Positions 7,907 through 19,160 of a stretch of 64,000 bases of DNA are shown one piece after another (the first letter of the stretch is position 1; the number at the start of each line of letters is the position of its first letter). The notes under the pieces are model-generated. The model saw only the letters and a program-made list of their open reading frames with translations. It had not been told where the DNA came from and made no database searches. This DNA is from Bifidobacterium myosotis (lineage in GTDB: Bacteria; Actinomycetota; Actinomycetes; Actinomycetales; Bifidobacteriaceae): positions 1 through 64,000 of the forward strand of contig NZ_MWWW01000022.1 of NCBI RefSeq assembly GCF_002259745.1, read 5' to 3'. The translations under genes were made by a program, and so were the position numbers.

Positions 7907-8673
7907 AGGCCGACCTCCTTGGACAGCGAACGGACCTCGACCGGTGACAGCACACGGTAGGAACCGGCCTTGAGGTCACCGAGCTTGATCGGTCCGATCT
8001 GGGTGCGGATCAGACGCTTGACCGGGAAGCCGATCGAGCCGAAGATACGGCGCACGATACGGTTCTTGCCGGAGTGCAGCACGACCCTGACGAGCGTACG
8101 ATCGCGCGAGGAATCGAGGATCGTGCAGTGGTCGAGCTTGATCCAGCCGTCATCCAGCTGCACGCCGGTGGTCACGAGGCGGCGGCACACCGTGCCGGAG
8201 ATCTTGCCTTCGAGCGTGGCGACGTAGGTCTTCTCGACCTCGTACTTCGGGTGCATGACGTGCTGCGACAGCTCGCCGTCGTTGGTCATGAGGATCAAGC
8301 CTTCGGAATCGTAGTCCAGTCGGCCCATGTGGAAGATGCGGTCGTACTTGTCGCCCACGATGTCGCGCAGCGTGTAACGGCCCTTCGGGTCGTCCATCGC
8401 AGAGAGCACTTTCCTGGGCTTGTTGAGCGCCAGGGTGACGTGGTTCGGATTGATGTGGACGCGGGAGCCGTCCACACGGACCTGCTGCTTGTGCGGGTCC
8501 ACGCGGGTGCCGAGTTCGGTGACCAGCTCACCGTCCACCTCGACACGGCCCTCGGTGATCATGTCCTCGCACTTGCGGCGGGAGCCGAAGCCCGCCTGGG
8601 CGAGGACCTTCTGCAAACGGATGGAATTGGAATCGTCATGTGCGCTTCTGGCGCGGGAATATGCGTTTGGCAT
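7903..8673 (-). CDS. RsuA/RluB-family rRNA pseudouridine synthase
   Basis: An N-terminal S4 RNA-binding domain ([20 protein letters not shown]) is followed by the pseudouridine synthase core with the catalytic Asp in [18 protein letters not shown] and the C-terminal [21 protein letters not shown] segment. This is the pattern of RluB/RsuA enzymes, which isomerise uridines in ribosomal RNA; RluB acting on 23S rRNA is most common in actinobacteria. ATG at 8673 has a GGGAG site; the frame is open further upstream, but that extension is unlike the family. It is translationally coupled to cmk-der, grouping rRNA modification with ribosome assembly. Confidence 0.92.
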   Translation of the reverse strand: MPNAYSRARSAHDDSNSIRLQKVLAQAGFGSRRKCEDMITEGRVEVDGELVTELGTRVDPHKQQVRVDGSRVHINPNHVTLALNKPRKVLSAMDDPKGRYTLRDIVGDKYDRIFHMGRLDYDSEGLILMTNDGELSQHVMHPKYEVEKTYVATLEGKISGTVCRRLVTTGVQLDDGWIKLDHCTILDSSRDRTLVRVVLHSGKNRIVRRIFGSIGFPVKRLIRTQIGPIKLGDLKAGSYRVLSPVEVRSLSKEVGL

Positions 8674-8889
8674 CGTTCTCCCAACGTGGCCGGACGGCAT
8701 ACCTGTCCCCTCATAGGTATTCGTATATGGACGGTTGCCGTGAATGTGTATCGATTGCTGTTCGGTTGGCTGGCATTCCCAGCCAATTCCAACCAATACA
8801 TAATACCGGGAGCCAACGACTGCTGCTAGACTGGCGGGTTGGGCGGGTTCGCCCGTCTTCCAATAGTTGATGAAAAGGAAATGAAAATC

Positions 8890-9849
8890 ATGGAAGAAAC
8901 CAAGCAACAGCCGCTGGTCCTGCGCGTGTGCGCCGAACTGGCCGGCAGCTTCCTGCTGTGCTTCGCCATCTACGCCTTCTCCACATGGGGCTCGGCCGTG
9001 TATGGCGTCAATGTGGTCTTCACCCCCGTGGCCACCGCGCTGGCATACGCTGTGGTCACCGCGGTCTTCGCCCGCGTGTCCGGTGGCCAGCTGAACCCGG
9101 CCGTGACCGTGGCCGCCGTGCTCGCTTCGAAAACCAAGCTCGTTGATGGCGTGCTGTATGTGATCGCCCAGGTCGTCGGCGCCATCGCCGCCGCGTTCGC
9201 CGTGGTCAAGCTGCTGCCCACCTCCGAGCAGGTGGCCGCCAAGGTGTGGCTGTCCCCGGCTGTGAACGGTTTCGAGCAGGGGTCCGTTTCGTATTCGCTG
9301 CTCACGCAGTATGGCATCACGTTCTCAATCACGCTGGCGATTGTGGTCGAGGTGATCGGTTCGCTGATCATCGTGGCCGCCGCCATGTCCTCGCTGGGCG
9401 AGCACGGCGAGCCGTCCGACCGCTACGCCCTCACGATGGGCGCCGCCTATGGTCTGGCGGTCGCCGTGAGCTATCCGGTGACCGGCGCCGGACTCAATCC
9501 CGCCCGTTCCACGGGTATCGCGCTGGCCGCCATGAACGAGGGGCTGACGCAGAACCCGCTGCAACAATTGTGGGTCTTCTGGATCAGCCCGGTGCTGGCC
9601 GCCGCCGTGGTGGCGCTGGTGATGATCATCGCGCAGATGGCGACCACGCCCAAGGTCAAGGCGGCACATCAGGAGTCCATCGATGGCGTCATCGCCGCCG
9701 ACGGCAACGTCGATTCCGATGCGGCCGGCCAGCTGCCGGTGACGGAATCATCAGAGGATGGCGTGGCCGAACAGGCCGAAGAAACTCAGGTAGGTTACCA
9801 GCAGGCCGATTCCCAGCGCGATGCCGATGAAGGAGTCGAACGCCACTGA
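8890..9849 (+). CDS. Aquaporin / glycerol facilitator family channel
   Basis: A MIP-family membrane protein with six predicted helices and both pore half-helices: LNPAVTV in the first half and LNPARST in the second. Residues 1-250 are the channel; the last 70 are a hydrophilic acidic tail (TESSEDGVAEQAEETQ) of unusual length. Substrate class (water or glycerol) cannot be decided by eye. I chose ATG at 8890 (MEETKQQPLVLRV) because AAGGAA lies nine bases before it; an ATG at 8881 sits on that site. The last 99 bp overlap the end of the opposing DUF3017 gene. Confidence 0.9.
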   Translation: MEETKQQPLVLRVCAELAGSFLLCFAIYAFSTWGSAVYGVNVVFTPVATALAYAVVTAVFARVSGGQLNPAVTVAAVLASKTKLVDGVLYVIAQVVGAIAAAFAVVKLLPTSEQVAAKVWLSPAVNGFEQGSVSYSLLTQYGITFSITLAIVVEVIGSLIIVAAAMSSLGEHGEPSDRYALTMGAAYGLAVAVSYPVTGAGLNPARSTGIALAAMNEGLTQNPLQQLWVFWISPVLAAAVVALVMIIAQMATTPKVKAAHQESIDGVIAADGNVDSDAAGQLPVTESSEDGVAEQAEETQVGYQQADSQRDADEGVERH

Positions 9850-10050
9850 GCGTACCTTCCACGGGCTTCGTTCGCGCATGATCAGGCGAATCAGGCCGGT
9901 GGTGATGGCCGTCACGGCAAGTACAGCCGTGGCGGCCATCGTGTATCCAAGGAACGCCAGCACGGTGGCGAAGACCACGACGCCGAGCACGATCCATTCG
10001 AACCACGGCTTGCCCTCGTGGGCTTCGGAAACGTAGGGATGGTTGTGCAT
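9751..10050 (-). CDS. DUF3017 family small membrane protein
   Basis: A 99-residue protein with three hydrophobic segments (WIVLGVVVFATVLAFLGYTM, AATAVLAVTAITTGLIRLIM, and the C-terminal IGIALGIGLLVTYLSFFGLF) separated by a basic turn RERSPWKVRSV. This matches the actinobacterial DUF3017 family, whose function is unknown. ATG at 10050 has AAAGGAAG upstream. It lies downstream of purH beyond a terminator, and its last 33 codons run antisense to the aquaporin tail. Confidence 0.8.
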   Translation of the reverse strand: MHNHPYVSEAHEGKPWFEWIVLGVVVFATVLAFLGYTMAATAVLAVTAITTGLIRLIMRERSPWKVRSVAFDSFIGIALGIGLLVTYLSFFGLFGHAIL

Positions 10051-10142
10051 GTGCGGGCTTCCTTTGGATGTTATGACTGAATGTGATGACGTTGCCCGTC
10101 ACGCCGGACGCGCGACGGATACCGATATGCCGTGTCGCACGT

Positions 10143-10205
10143 CTAGTAGCTGCGGCAGAAAATCGTTTATTAATTCACTACCCCTCAGACCCGCTTCGCG
10201 GGCGG
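10143..10205 (-). repeat. Half copy of the CTAG/TCGTTGA element with the CACTACCCCTCAG core start
   Basis: CTAGTAGCTGCGGCAG with TCGTTTATTAATT is the degenerate outer end, followed by CACTACCCCTCAGACCCGC and a CCCGCTTCGCGGG hairpin, as in the copies at 27.1 and 59.9 kb. The right half (AACAAGGGGAGCC) is absent. Confidence 0.55.
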
Positions 10206-10267
10206 CGGATGACTGCGTGGCGGGGCAAGCCGAAAAGTCAACACGCATACGACGCATCGTCATGTGA

Positions 10268-10312
10268 GGTTGGGTTTCCTCCCCCACGATTAACAGGAGA
10301 GGAAACCCAACC
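10268..10312 (-). terminator. Terminator hairpin downstream of purH
   Basis: GGTTGGGTTTCCTC at 10268-10281 is perfectly complementary to GAGGAAACCCAACC at 10299-10312, 32 bp beyond the purH stop. There is no long T-tract. Confidence 0.65.
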
Positions 10313-10344
10313 GGTCAGGACCAGTGTCCGAATCAGTGTCAGGA

Positions 10345-11982
10345 TCAGTGGAAGAAGTGACGGGTGCCGGTGAGGTACATGGTCACGCCGGCCTGCTTGG
10401 CAGCCTCGATGACCTCCTCATCGCGGATGGACCCGCCGGGCTGCACGATGGCCTTCACACCGGCGTCGATGAGCACCTGGGCGCCATCGGCGAACGGGAA
10501 GAAGGCGTCGGAAGCGGCCACGGAGCCCGTGGCGCGATCGGCGCCGTCGGCCAGCGTATTGGCACGCTCGACCGCCAGATGGCAGGAATCGACGCGGTTG
10601 ACCTGGCCCATGCCGATGCCCACGGTGGCCTGATCGTGGGCCAGCAGGATGGCGTTGGACTTCACGCAACGAATCGCACGCCACGCGAACACCAGATCCT
10701 TCAGGGTGTCGGCGTCGGCAGGCTCGCCGGAGACCAGCTTCCACGCATCCGGGTCGTCGCCTACCGCGTTGATGAGGTCGGTGTCCTGCACCAGCAGGCC
10801 GCCGTCGATCTGGCGGAACGACTCGTGGCCCTTCGGCGGCTCGGCCACCTTGAGGATGCGCAGGTTCTTCTTCTTGGTCTGCAGCAGCTCCAGCGCCGCG
10901 GGCTCGTAGTCGGGGGCCACGATGACCTCGGTGAAGATCGGACGGACGCTCTCCGCCATCTCGAGGGTCACGGTGGAGTTGCAGGCGATCACGCCGCCGT
11001 ATGCGCTCATCGGGTCGCAGGCGTGCGCCTTCTTGTGAGCCTCGGCCGCGGTGGCGCCGATGGCCAGTCCGCACGGGTTGTTGTGCTTGACCACTGCCAC
11101 GGCGATGGACGGCGCCATATCCCACACGGTGCGCCAAGCGGCGTCGGCGTCCACGTAGTTGTTGTAGCTCATCGGCTTGCCGCCCAGCTGCTCGGCGTGG
11201 GCGAATCCGGTCTGGTTCAGCGGGTCGATATACAGCGCGGCCTGCTGGTGGGAGTTCTCGCCATAGCGCAGGATGTGCGCACGGTCCCAGGTGCGGGTGA
11301 ACTGGCTCGGGAACTTGGCGGAATCCACTTCCGCGCCCTGATCGTCATGGTCGATCTCGGCCGCGTCCAGCGATGCCGGCTTGGGCCAGTGCTTGGCCGT
11401 CCACTCGTTGATGGTGGCGTCGTATGCGGCGGTGTGTGCGAAGGCCTTGGCGGCGAGCCACTTGCGTTCCTCAAGGGAGAATCCGGTGCCGTCGGCCACG
11501 CGGGCGGCCACCAGCGCGTAATCGTTCGGATCGGTGACGATGGCCACCGTGGCATGGTTCTTGGCCGCGCCGCGCACCATGGAGGGGCCGCCGATGTCGA
11601 TCTTCTCGATGGTGTCGGCCTCGGATGCGCCGGAGCGCACGGTGTCGGCGAAGGGGTACAGGTTGACGACCACGAGATCGAACGGCTTGATGCCGAAATC
11701 CTCAAGCTGCTTGGCATGCTCCGGGTTGGTCATATCGGCCAGGATGCCGGCGTGGATGTACGGGTGCAGGGTCTTGACACGGCCGTCCAGGCATTCCGGG
11801 AAACCGGTGATCTCGGAGACCTCGGTGACCTTGACGCCAAGTTCGGCGAGCTTCTTGGCCGTGGACCCGGTGGAGACGACCTCGGTGCCGGCCTTCACGA
11901 ACGCCGCGGCGAGAACCTCGACGCCTTCCTTATGAAAGACGGAAACCAGTGCTCGGCGTATCGGCCGGTTCGTGTTTGTCAT
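10345..11982 (-). CDS. purH: Bifunctional AICAR formyltransferase / IMP cyclohydrolase
   Basis: PurH catalyses the last two steps of de novo IMP synthesis. The N-terminal cyclohydrolase domain is seen as [17 protein letters not shown], then STGSTAKKL and [14 protein letters not shown]; the C-terminal transformylase as [13 protein letters not shown] and [15 protein letters not shown]. The length of 545 residues is normal. ATG at 11982 is fixed by a strong AAGGAGG site eight bases upstream. Its first 53 bases overlap the 3' end of the DUF6350 membrane-protein gene, so the two are co-transcribed and probably coupled. A clear hairpin follows the stop codon. Confidence 0.98.
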   Translation of the reverse strand: MTNTNRPIRRALVSVFHKEGVEVLAAAFVKAGTEVVSTGSTAKKLAELGVKVTEVSEITGFPECLDGRVKTLHPYIHAGILADMTNPEHAKQLEDFGIKPFDLVVVNLYPFADTVRSGASEADTIEKIDIGGPSMVRGAAKNHATVAIVTDPNDYALVAARVADGTGFSLEERKWLAAKAFAHTAAYDATINEWTAKHWPKPASLDAAEIDHDDQGAEVDSAKFPSQFTRTWDRAHILRYGENSHQQAALYIDPLNQTGFAHAEQLGGKPMSYNNYVDADAAWRTVWDMAPSIAVAVVKHNNPCGLAIGATAAEAHKKAHACDPMSAYGGVIACNSTVTLEMAESVRPIFTEVIVAPDYEPAALELLQTKKKNLRILKVAEPPKGHESFRQIDGGLLVQDTDLINAVGDDPDAWKLVSGEPADADTLKDLVFAWRAIRCVKSNAILLAHDQATVGIGMGQVNRVDSCHLAVERANTLADGADRATGSVAASDAFFPFADGAQVLIDAGVKAIVQPGGSIRDEEVIEAAKQAGVTMYLTGTRHFFH

Positions 11983-13330
11983 CCTGTTCCTCCTTGGATT
12001 GTGATGGTTGTGGTTGCGATTGTTCATGTCCGACGACCGAGCGTACGCGCGCGGGGCCGTGGTCCGCGCCCTCAGGCGCGGAACGGGTGTGTGATTGCCT
12101 GGTATGCTCAGCCATCCAGCCTATCGAAAAAACGAGTGCGGTGCCAATCAGCGCCACCACCCAGGCCATGGCCAATCCGAGGGCGGTGGAATGCCCCACG
12201 GCCCGTGTGGAGGCCATGACGTCAACGCCCACATGCGCGAGACGGTGCTGGCCGAGCGAGCCGTTCGACATGGCGAACATCAGCGTGGAGGCCAGCGATA
12301 CCAGCACTGCGCTCAGGCAGAACGCCCCTGCGGGATATGCCAGATCGAGTATCGCCTTCTGTCGTTCGGACGCCTTGCGGATACCGCCGGGACGGTACCC
12401 GAAGCCCTGAGGCAGGAACAACGCCAGCAGTCCGACGATGATGCCGACGGCGAATGGCGTATTCAGGGCGATGGTGCGCCATATCTCGTTCGTAACAGGT
12501 TCCGGCAGCATGCCGAACACGGGAACGGCCGGCAGGTCCTTGGATTGGCCCACCCACAGGGTGAAACTGGCCACATCGCCAATGGCGAACCCGGCGCCGA
12601 AGAGCCAGGAGACCGCCCATAGCATGAGATTCGGCAACCATATGACCATGGCTACCGTCGTCAAGATGCGGGAGCCCATCTCCATGCCTGACAGCTCATA
12701 CACCGCTACCACGGCGGCGTGGTTGCGCACCGCCCAGACGACGACGGTGATCAGCCCGATGATCAGATACACTCCGATGATGAGTCCCGCGACGACCGTG
12801 CCCATCGTCAGGCAGCGCCTGACCTGGGGCGAGGATTGCTCGCACGCCCAGCCCGTCAGCTCCTTGATCTTCGCCGACTGAGGCAGGGCCACGCACAGAT
12901 AGGCCACGGTGAATACGATGGCCGCTTTGAGCAGGACCAGCCATTGGTCGTCGATCAGACCGAGATGCACCGACTGACGGAACAGCTCGTTCGTCACCAG
13001 CCAGACCGCCAGACCACTGACATAGGAGTGCGGACCGGTAGCCTTGAGCCGCGTCAACATCGCGGCGATCAGCCATATCAGCAGGATGGTGAGCAATAAC
13101 GGCGTGATGGTCAGTGTGACCGCATCGGTGGCGAATCCGGAGCCCTCGCTCAGCAGCACCATGGCCTGGGTGAGACTCGTGGTGCTTGTGGTGAGGTTCC
13201 CGCCGCCTTCCTCCATGGAGATCACGAGCAGCATCAACGCGATGTAGCAGCCCAGTGCGATGGCGTAGACGGCCATGGATGCGAGGGCCGCGATGGCACC
13301 TCGCACCCATTGGCGAATCACTGCTTTCAT
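11930..13330 (-). CDS. DUF6350 family polytopic membrane protein
   Basis: A 466-residue protein with about ten hydrophobic helices (for example [48 protein letters not shown]) and a long charged C-terminal tail rich in Gln, Ser and Glu. DUF6350 membrane proteins are encoded next to purine genes in many actinobacteria; function unknown. It starts with ATG at 13330, 24 bp after sucD, and runs 53 bp into purH, giving the order sucC-sucD-DUF6350-purH. The tail ([17 protein letters not shown]) spans the purH start region. Confidence 0.85.
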   Translation of the reverse strand: MKAVIRQWVRGAIAALASMAVYAIALGCYIALMLLVISMEEGGGNLTTSTTSLTQAMVLLSEGSGFATDAVTLTITPLLLTILLIWLIAAMLTRLKATGPHSYVSGLAVWLVTNELFRQSVHLGLIDDQWLVLLKAAIVFTVAYLCVALPQSAKIKELTGWACEQSSPQVRRCLTMGTVVAGLIIGVYLIIGLITVVVWAVRNHAAVVAVYELSGMEMGSRILTTVAMVIWLPNLMLWAVSWLFGAGFAIGDVASFTLWVGQSKDLPAVPVFGMLPEPVTNEIWRTIALNTPFAVGIIVGLLALFLPQGFGYRPGGIRKASERQKAILDLAYPAGAFCLSAVLVSLASTLMFAMSNGSLGQHRLAHVGVDVMASTRAVGHSTALGLAMAWVVALIGTALVFSIGWMAEHTRQSHTRSAPEGADHGPARVRSVVGHEQSQPQPSQSKEEQDDKHEPADTPSTGFRLS

Positions 13331-13354
13331 ATACCTAACCTAGGCCGGCGGCGC

Positions 13355-14265
13355 TCAGTCGATATTGGCCTTGGCCAGCACGTCGCGCATGATCTGAGCG
13401 GCCTGTCCCGGCGTCTTGCCCACGGGGATGCCTGCGGCCTCAAGCGCGTTCTTCTTGTCCTGCGCGGTGCCCTTGCCACCGGAGACGATGGCGCCGGCAT
13501 GGCCCATCTGCTTGCCTTCGGGGGCGGTGAAGCCGGCGATGTAGGCCACGACCGGCTTGGTCATGTGTTCCTTGGCCCAGGCGGCCGCCTCCTGCTCGGC
13601 GAAACCGCCGATCTCGCCGATCATCATGACGGCCTTCGTATCGGAATCGGCCTCGAATGCTTCAAGCGCCTCGAGCAGCGTGGTGCCCACGATCGGATCG
13701 CCGCCGGCGCCGAGGCATGCGGTGAATCCGATGTCGGACAGCTCGCCCATCAGCTGGTAGGTCAGGGTGCCGGACTTGGAGACCAGACCCAGAGGCCCGC
13801 GGCCGACGATGCCGTCCGGGATGATGCCGAGGTTGACGCCCGGCTCGCCGAGCGTGATGAGACCGGGGCAGTTCGGTCCGATGACGCGGGTGCCCTTCTC
13901 CAAGGCGAGCTCCACGAAGTAGGCGGAATCGGCCACGGGAATGCCTTCCGTGATGACCACCACCAGTTCGATGCCGGCCTCGATGGCCTCGACCACGGCG
14001 TCCTTGGCGAAGCGTGGCGGAACAAACACCACGCTGGCCTTCGCGCCGGTCGCCTCGCGCGCTTCGGCGCAGGTGGCGTAGACGGGAATCTCGGCGTCCT
14101 GGCCGTCCCGAGCCGCCGGATAGGTCACGGTGGTGCCGGCCTTGCGCGGGTTCACTCCGCCCACGATGTTGGTGCCGGCCTTCAGCATGCGCGCGGTATG
14201 GGTCATGCCCTGATGACCGGTCATGCCCTGAACGATGACCGGAGCGCCGTCTTCAATGAACAGCA

Positions 14266-14266
<1 letters not shown>
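13355..14266 (-). CDS. sucD: Succinate-CoA ligase, alpha subunit
   Basis: The 303-residue subunit has the N-terminal CoA-binding fold ([30 protein letters not shown]) and the C-terminal ligase domain with the phosphorylated histidine in [18 protein letters not shown]. With SucC it interconverts succinyl-CoA and succinate with nucleotide phosphorylation. Its ATG shares one base with the sucC stop (TGATG), with AAGGAGG just upstream, so the subunits are coupled. Bifidobacteria lack a full citric-acid cycle, so the enzyme probably serves succinyl-CoA supply for biosynthesis. Confidence 0.97.
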
Positions 14267-15468
<1,202 letters not shown>

Positions 15469-15493
15469 GGATCCTTCCCTGATGTAAAAAACG

Positions 15494-15534
15494 ATGGTCC
15501 GGCATGCAACTGTACATGTTACATGCCGGACCAT
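15494..15534 (-). terminator. Intrinsic terminator of apt
   Basis: ATGGTCCGGCATG (15494-15506) pairs perfectly with CATGCCGGACCAT (15522-15534); read on the minus strand the hairpin is followed by CGTTTTTTAC. It isolates sucC from apt. Confidence 0.85.
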
Positions 15535-15587
15535 GACAATGATGATTGCTCCGTGAGAAGCCCGGATTATGACTCCCGGATGGACGC

Positions 15588-16169
15588 TCAGGCGGGCATG
15601 GAGACCAGCGAGCTGGTGGGCACGCCGCCAAGCTTGTCGATGCCGTCGAGACCTTCCAGCCGCATCACGAAGCTGAAGCCGACCACCGTGCCGCCGGCCT
15701 TCTCGATCAGATCGGCGCCGGCCTTGGCCGTGCCGCCGGTGGCGATGAGGTCGTCGACGATCAGGACGCGCTCCCCGTGGGCCACGGCTTCGGTCTCGAT
15801 CTCCACGCTGGCGGTGCCGTATTCGAGATCATAGGACTCGCCGATGGTCTCGGGCGGCAGTTTGCCGGCTTTGCGGATGGCGATGAATCCCTTGCCTAGA
15901 TGAGCGGCCAGCGAGGGGCCGAAGAGGAATCCACGGGACTCCAATCCGGCGATGGCATCGAATTCGTCCGGTGCGACCGGCAACGCCTCCTCCAGCGCCT
16001 TCAACAGGATCTTCAGGCCCCTCGGGTCCGCAAGTACCGGCATGAAATCACGGAAGATGATGCCTTCCTTGGGGAATCCGGGAACGGACCGGATAAGGGA
16101 CACCATATACGCGGCGTCCTCCTGCCCGACCTTGTCCAACGACTCGATGGTGATGTCCGACTGTGCCAT
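15588..16169 (-). CDS. apt: Adenine phosphoribosyltransferase
   Basis: Apt converts adenine and PRPP to AMP. The PRPP-binding motif is VLIVDDLIATGGTAKAG; FPKEGIIFRDFMPVL and AIAGLESRGFLFG are the conserved upstream blocks. Length 193 residues. The start is placed at ATG 16169 (MAQSDITIES), which has GGGGACGAG upstream; a longer form at 16193 is possible but less conserved. The neighbour yajC is 127 bp away. A strong terminator follows. Confidence 0.96.
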   Translation of the reverse strand: MAQSDITIESLDKVGQEDAAYMVSLIRSVPGFPKEGIIFRDFMPVLADPRGLKILLKALEEALPVAPDEFDAIAGLESRGFLFGPSLAAHLGKGFIAIRKAGKLPPETIGESYDLEYGTASVEIETEAVAHGERVLIVDDLIATGGTAKAGADLIEKAGGTVVGFSFVMRLEGLDGIDKLGGVPTSSLVSMPA

Positions 16170-16255
16170 GTGCTCGTCCCCTATATATCTCAATATATTG
16201 CTGGCTGGCTTATGTTATGCGCATCGGCGACGGAGCGACGCCGATGCCTGCACGA

Positions 16256-16284
16256 TTGATCGCGGTCATTGCGACCGCGATCAC
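16256..16284 (-). terminator. Hairpin after yajC, possible terminator
   Basis: TGATCGCGGTC (16258-16268 region) pairs with GACCGCGATCA (16272-16282), 13 bp after the yajC stop. The T-tract is poor, so termination is uncertain. Confidence 0.4.
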
Positions 16285-16296
16285 AGACTGCTTCGA

Positions 16297-16746
16297 CTAC
16301 TTGGATTCGCCGCTGTTCTGCTGCTTCGTCTCGGTCGCGGTCTTGGTTTCGGCCTGCTCAAGCGCGGATTCGACCGGGACCTGTGCGGAATCGTCGGTGT
16401 TCTGGGAGTCGTCGGACTCGTTGGCGTCCTCGGACAGCGGGTTGCCGTTCTCATCGACCTCATCATCGGAGACATAGGCCGGACGGGTGTATTCACGGGC
16501 GATGGCGTTGAAGGCGAACCGCATCTTGGAGCCCTCGGAATCGATGACGATCTCCTCGTACTGCTCGTCGACCTCTACGACCTTGCCGATCACCTGGCCG
16601 ATGGTGATGACCTCGGTGCCGGGCTGGAGGTTGCGGCGGAAGTCCTGACGCTCCTGCTGCTGCTGCTTCGACTTCTTCGACTGCCACCACATCATGCCGC
16701 CGATGACCACGACCATGACGATGAGCATAATATACGATGAATCCAC
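16297..16746 (-). CDS. yajC: Preprotein translocase accessory subunit YajC
   Basis: A single N-terminal membrane helix (IMLIVMVVVIGGMMWWQ) followed by SKKSKQQQQERQDFRRNLQPG and a small soluble domain with VITIGQVIGKVVEVDEQYEE is the YajC pattern; the protein joins SecDF at the Sec translocon. The last 50 residues are an acidic, Ser/Asp/Gln-rich tail. The start is GTG at 16746, supported by GGAG seven bases upstream. It follows ruvB by 72 bp on the same strand, as commonly seen in actinobacteria (ruvCAB-yajC). Confidence 0.93.
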   Translation of the reverse strand: MDSSYIMLIVMVVVIGGMMWWQSKKSKQQQQERQDFRRNLQPGTEVITIGQVIGKVVEVDEQYEEIVIDSEGSKMRFAFNAIAREYTRPAYVSDDEVDENGNPLSEDANESDDSQNTDDSAQVPVESALEQAETKTATETKQQNSGESK

Positions 16747-16818
16747 GGGGAAACTCCTTCAGACAACGGTCACGGCCACATGTTGACGCATAACCGGATT
16801 GTGCAAACAGGCAAAAGT

Positions 16819-17883
16819 CTAGAAGAGCTTACTGACATCATCTCTGGGCGTAAGGCCCAGATGACGCCATGCCTTTTCGGTGGCCACACGGCCTTTGGGG
16901 GTGCGTATGAGGAAACCCTCGCGCACGAGATACGGCTCGCAGACGGTCTCGACGGTCTCCGACTCCTCGCCCACCATGGCGGACAGGTTGTTGAGTCCCA
17001 CCGGGCCGCCGTTGAAGTTGCGTACGATGGCCTCCAGCACGGCGATGTCCAACCGGTCGAGTCCCTCGGAATCGATCTGGTACAGCGCCAGCGCCTCCTT
17101 GACATCGTCCGGACGCACCACGATGAGGTCGTGGACTATCGCCCAATCGCGTACGCGCCGCAGCAGACGGTTTGCGATTCGCGGCGTGCCGCGCGAACGC
17201 AGCGCAAGCTCATGCGCCGACCCTGCGTCGAGGTTCACGCCCAGCACGTTGGCGGAGCGTTCGACGAGTTTCTCCAGCTCCTCATGCGGATAGTAGTCCA
17301 GATGGGCGGTGAAGCCGAAACGCGCACGCAACGGGCTGGGCAGCATGCCCTCCCTCGTCGTGGCGCCGATGACGGTGAAGCGTGGCAGCGTCAGGGGGAT
17401 GGAGCTGGCACCAGGTCCCTTGCCCACCATCACATCAACACGGAAGTCCTCCATCGCGATGTACAGCAACTCCTCGGCGGCGCGGGGCAGACGATGGATC
17501 TCGTCGATGAACAGCACCTCGCCGGTGTCCAATGAGCTGAGAATGGAGGCCAGATCGCCGGCATGCTGCACCGCCGGGCCCGAGGTGACGCGAATCGGCA
17601 CCTCCAGTTCGTTGGCCACGATCATGGCCAACGTGGTCTTGCCGAGCCCCGGAGGGCCGGCGAGCAGGATATGGTCAGGCGGCACGTCGCGTTTGCGTGC
17701 GGCGTCGAGGAACAGCTGGAGCTGCGCCTTGAGCCGTGGCTGGCCGATGAATCCGTCCAGCACATGCGGTCGCAGCTCCTCGTCGCTCACCGGCTCGTTG
17801 CCGATGGGCTGGGAGGACACCATGCGCAGCGACTCCTCATTGGCACCGGTGTTCGAGGTGCCGAAATCCATCTCCTCGGCCAT
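16819..17883 (-). CDS. ruvB: Holliday junction branch-migration ATPase RuvB
   Basis: A 354-residue AAA+ helicase with Walker [12 protein letters not shown], Walker [10 protein letters not shown], sensor [10 protein letters not shown] and the C-terminal winged helix ([20 protein letters not shown]). With RuvA it drives branch migration of recombination intermediates. ATG at 17883 shares a base with the ruvA stop (TGATG), so the pair is coupled. Control is expected from the LexA-type site upstream of ruvA. Confidence 0.98.
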   Translation of the reverse strand: MAEEMDFGTSNTGANEESLRMVSSQPIGNEPVSDEELRPHVLDGFIGQPRLKAQLQLFLDAARKRDVPPDHILLAGPPGLGKTTLAMIVANELEVPIRVTSGPAVQHAGDLASILSSLDTGEVLFIDEIHRLPRAAEELLYIAMEDFRVDVMVGKGPGASSIPLTLPRFTVIGATTREGMLPSPLRARFGFTAHLDYYPHEELEKLVERSANVLGVNLDAGSAHELALRSRGTPRIANRLLRRVRDWAIVHDLIVVRPDDVKEALALYQIDSEGLDRLDIAVLEAIVRNFNGGPVGLNNLSAMVGEESETVETVCEPYLVREGFLIRTPKGRVATEKAWRHLGLTPRDDVSKLF

Positions 17884-18506
17884 CAGCGCCCCCTATCCAT
17901 CAATGCCAGTGCGAAACGCAGCACGCGCGGCACATCCTCGGCGGACAGCGGCGTGTTGACGTCGTTCTCCTTGATCGCCTCGCCGACCGCCTGCTGGGCG
18001 TCCTGCTGACGCCATCCCAGCGAAATCAGGCCTTCGATGACCTGTTCCATGCCGGTATCCACCGGAGCCTGCGCCGTCGCCGCGGCGGGCGAATCCTCGA
18101 TCCGGCTCAGATCGATGGACCCCTTGAGTTCGAGGATGATCTTCTGGGCGCCCTTTTTGCCGAGGCCCGGAGCCTTGGCCAGCGTGGTCGCGTCGTTGTC
18201 CGCGATGGCATGCGCCAGCTGGATCGGAGTCAGGGTGGACAGCAACGATTGCGCCACCTTGGGGCCGATTCCGGACACCTTGATGAGCTGCAGGAACGTC
18301 TTCTTGGCGTCGCGATCGAGGAATCCGTGCAAGGTGACCGCATCCTGCGAGATGTTCATGTAGGTGTAGACGCGCGCGTCCTGACCGGCGTGGAGCCGTC
18401 CCAGATCGGTGGCGGACATGCGGACCTCGTATCCGACTCCCCCGACGTCAATCAGTGCGGTATCGGCATCCACCGATTCGACCCGCCCGTTCAGCATGCC
18501 GATCAT
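17883..18506 (-). CDS. ruvA: Holliday junction recognition protein RuvA
   Basis: Residues 1-65 form the OB fold ([20 protein letters not shown]), followed by two helix-hairpin-helix motifs ([17 protein letters not shown] and [19 protein letters not shown]) and a C-terminal RuvB-contacting domain ([18 protein letters not shown]). The normal length is about 200; here 207. ATG at 18506 has a strong GGGGAGGAG site. The 63-bp gap to ruvC holds an exact LexA palindrome, so ruvAB can be induced apart from ruvC. Confidence 0.98.
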   Translation of the reverse strand: MIGMLNGRVESVDADTALIDVGGVGYEVRMSATDLGRLHAGQDARVYTYMNISQDAVTLHGFLDRDAKKTFLQLIKVSGIGPKVAQSLLSTLTPIQLAHAIADNDATTLAKAPGLGKKGAQKIILELKGSIDLSRIEDSPAAATAQAPVDTGMEQVIEGLISLGWRQQDAQQAVGEAIKENDVNTPLSAEDVPRVLRFALALMDRGR

Positions 18507-18547
18507 CCCCGCTCCTCCCCTGCGATGTCACGAACGTCACCCAATAA

Positions 18548-18563
18548 TCGAACAACTGTTCGA
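18548..18563. promoter_or_regulatory. LexA (SOS) operator upstream of ruvA
   Basis: TCGAAC-AACT-GTTCGA is an exact inverted repeat matching the actinobacterial LexA consensus (CGAAC-N4-GTTCG), 42 bp before the ruvA start and 7 bp after the ruvC stop. Confidence 0.9.
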
Positions 18564-18569
18564 AGTATA

Positions 18570-19154
18570 CTACATGCCGCGGTCGTGATTGAAGCGGCGG
18601 CGTGGCGCGCGTTGGGCCGCCTCGGCCCACTGCCGTTGGGCCGCCGTCAGGTGCTCCTCCCGTTCCCCTCCCTGCAGCGCGCCCGCAGGACGCAGCGCAT
18701 GACAGATCGCCAGTGCCAAGGCGTCGGCGGCATCGGCCGGGGTGGGCATCTTGGTGAGGTTGAGGATGCGCGTGACCATGCGCTCCACCTGAATCTTCTG
18801 GGCCTGCCCGTTGCCGGTGATGGCGAGCTTCGCCTCGGTCGGCGTGTGCAGGGCGACCGGGATGTTGCGCTGGGCGGCGGCCAGCATGGCCAGGCCGGCC
18901 GCCTGGGCGGTGCCCAGCACGGTGTTGCGGTTGGACTGCGCGAACACGCGTTCGATGGACACGCTGTCCGGTGCGAACCGGTCCATCTTCTCCGACAAAC
19001 CGTTGTATATGGCCAGCAGTCGCAGGTCCTGGGAGGTGTCGGGTGAGGACCGCACCACATCCACATGGATAAACGAAAGCCGGCGATGTTCGCCGGCTTC
19101 AATCACGCCGACCCCGCAGCGTGTGAGCCCGGGATCGACGCCAAGGATGATCAC
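18570..19154 (-). CDS. ruvC: Holliday junction resolvase RuvC
   Basis: An RNase H-fold nuclease that cuts Holliday junctions. Catalytic acids are seen in [14 protein letters not shown] (Asp7), [11 protein letters not shown] (Glu), and [15 protein letters not shown]. The C-terminal 40 residues form a basic, Arg-rich extension ([14 protein letters not shown]). The start is GTG at 19154, with GAGGAG upstream inside the yebC stop region; only six bases separate it from yebC. Upstream yebC and downstream ruvAB make the usual yebC-ruvC-ruvA-ruvB order. Confidence 0.96.
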   Translation of the reverse strand: MIILGVDPGLTRCGVGVIEAGEHRRLSFIHVDVVRSSPDTSQDLRLLAIYNGLSEKMDRFAPDSVSIERVFAQSNRNTVLGTAQAAGLAMLAAAQRNIPVALHTPTEAKLAITGNGQAQKIQVERMVTRILNLTKMPTPADAADALALAICHALRPAGALQGGEREEHLTAAQRQWAEAAQRAPRRRFNHDRGM

Positions 19155-19160
19155 TGGGGA

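Noticed and set aside
5876-7960. A 694-codon plus-strand ORF opposite cmk-der
   Set aside because: It is the antisense shadow of a high-GC gene; composition is His/Gly/Arg-rich and it has no domain, while the minus strand encodes complete cytidylate kinase and Der motifs.
10324-12219. A 631-codon plus-strand ORF opposite purH
   Set aside because: Shadow of PurH, which has all its motifs on the minus strand; no ribosome site.
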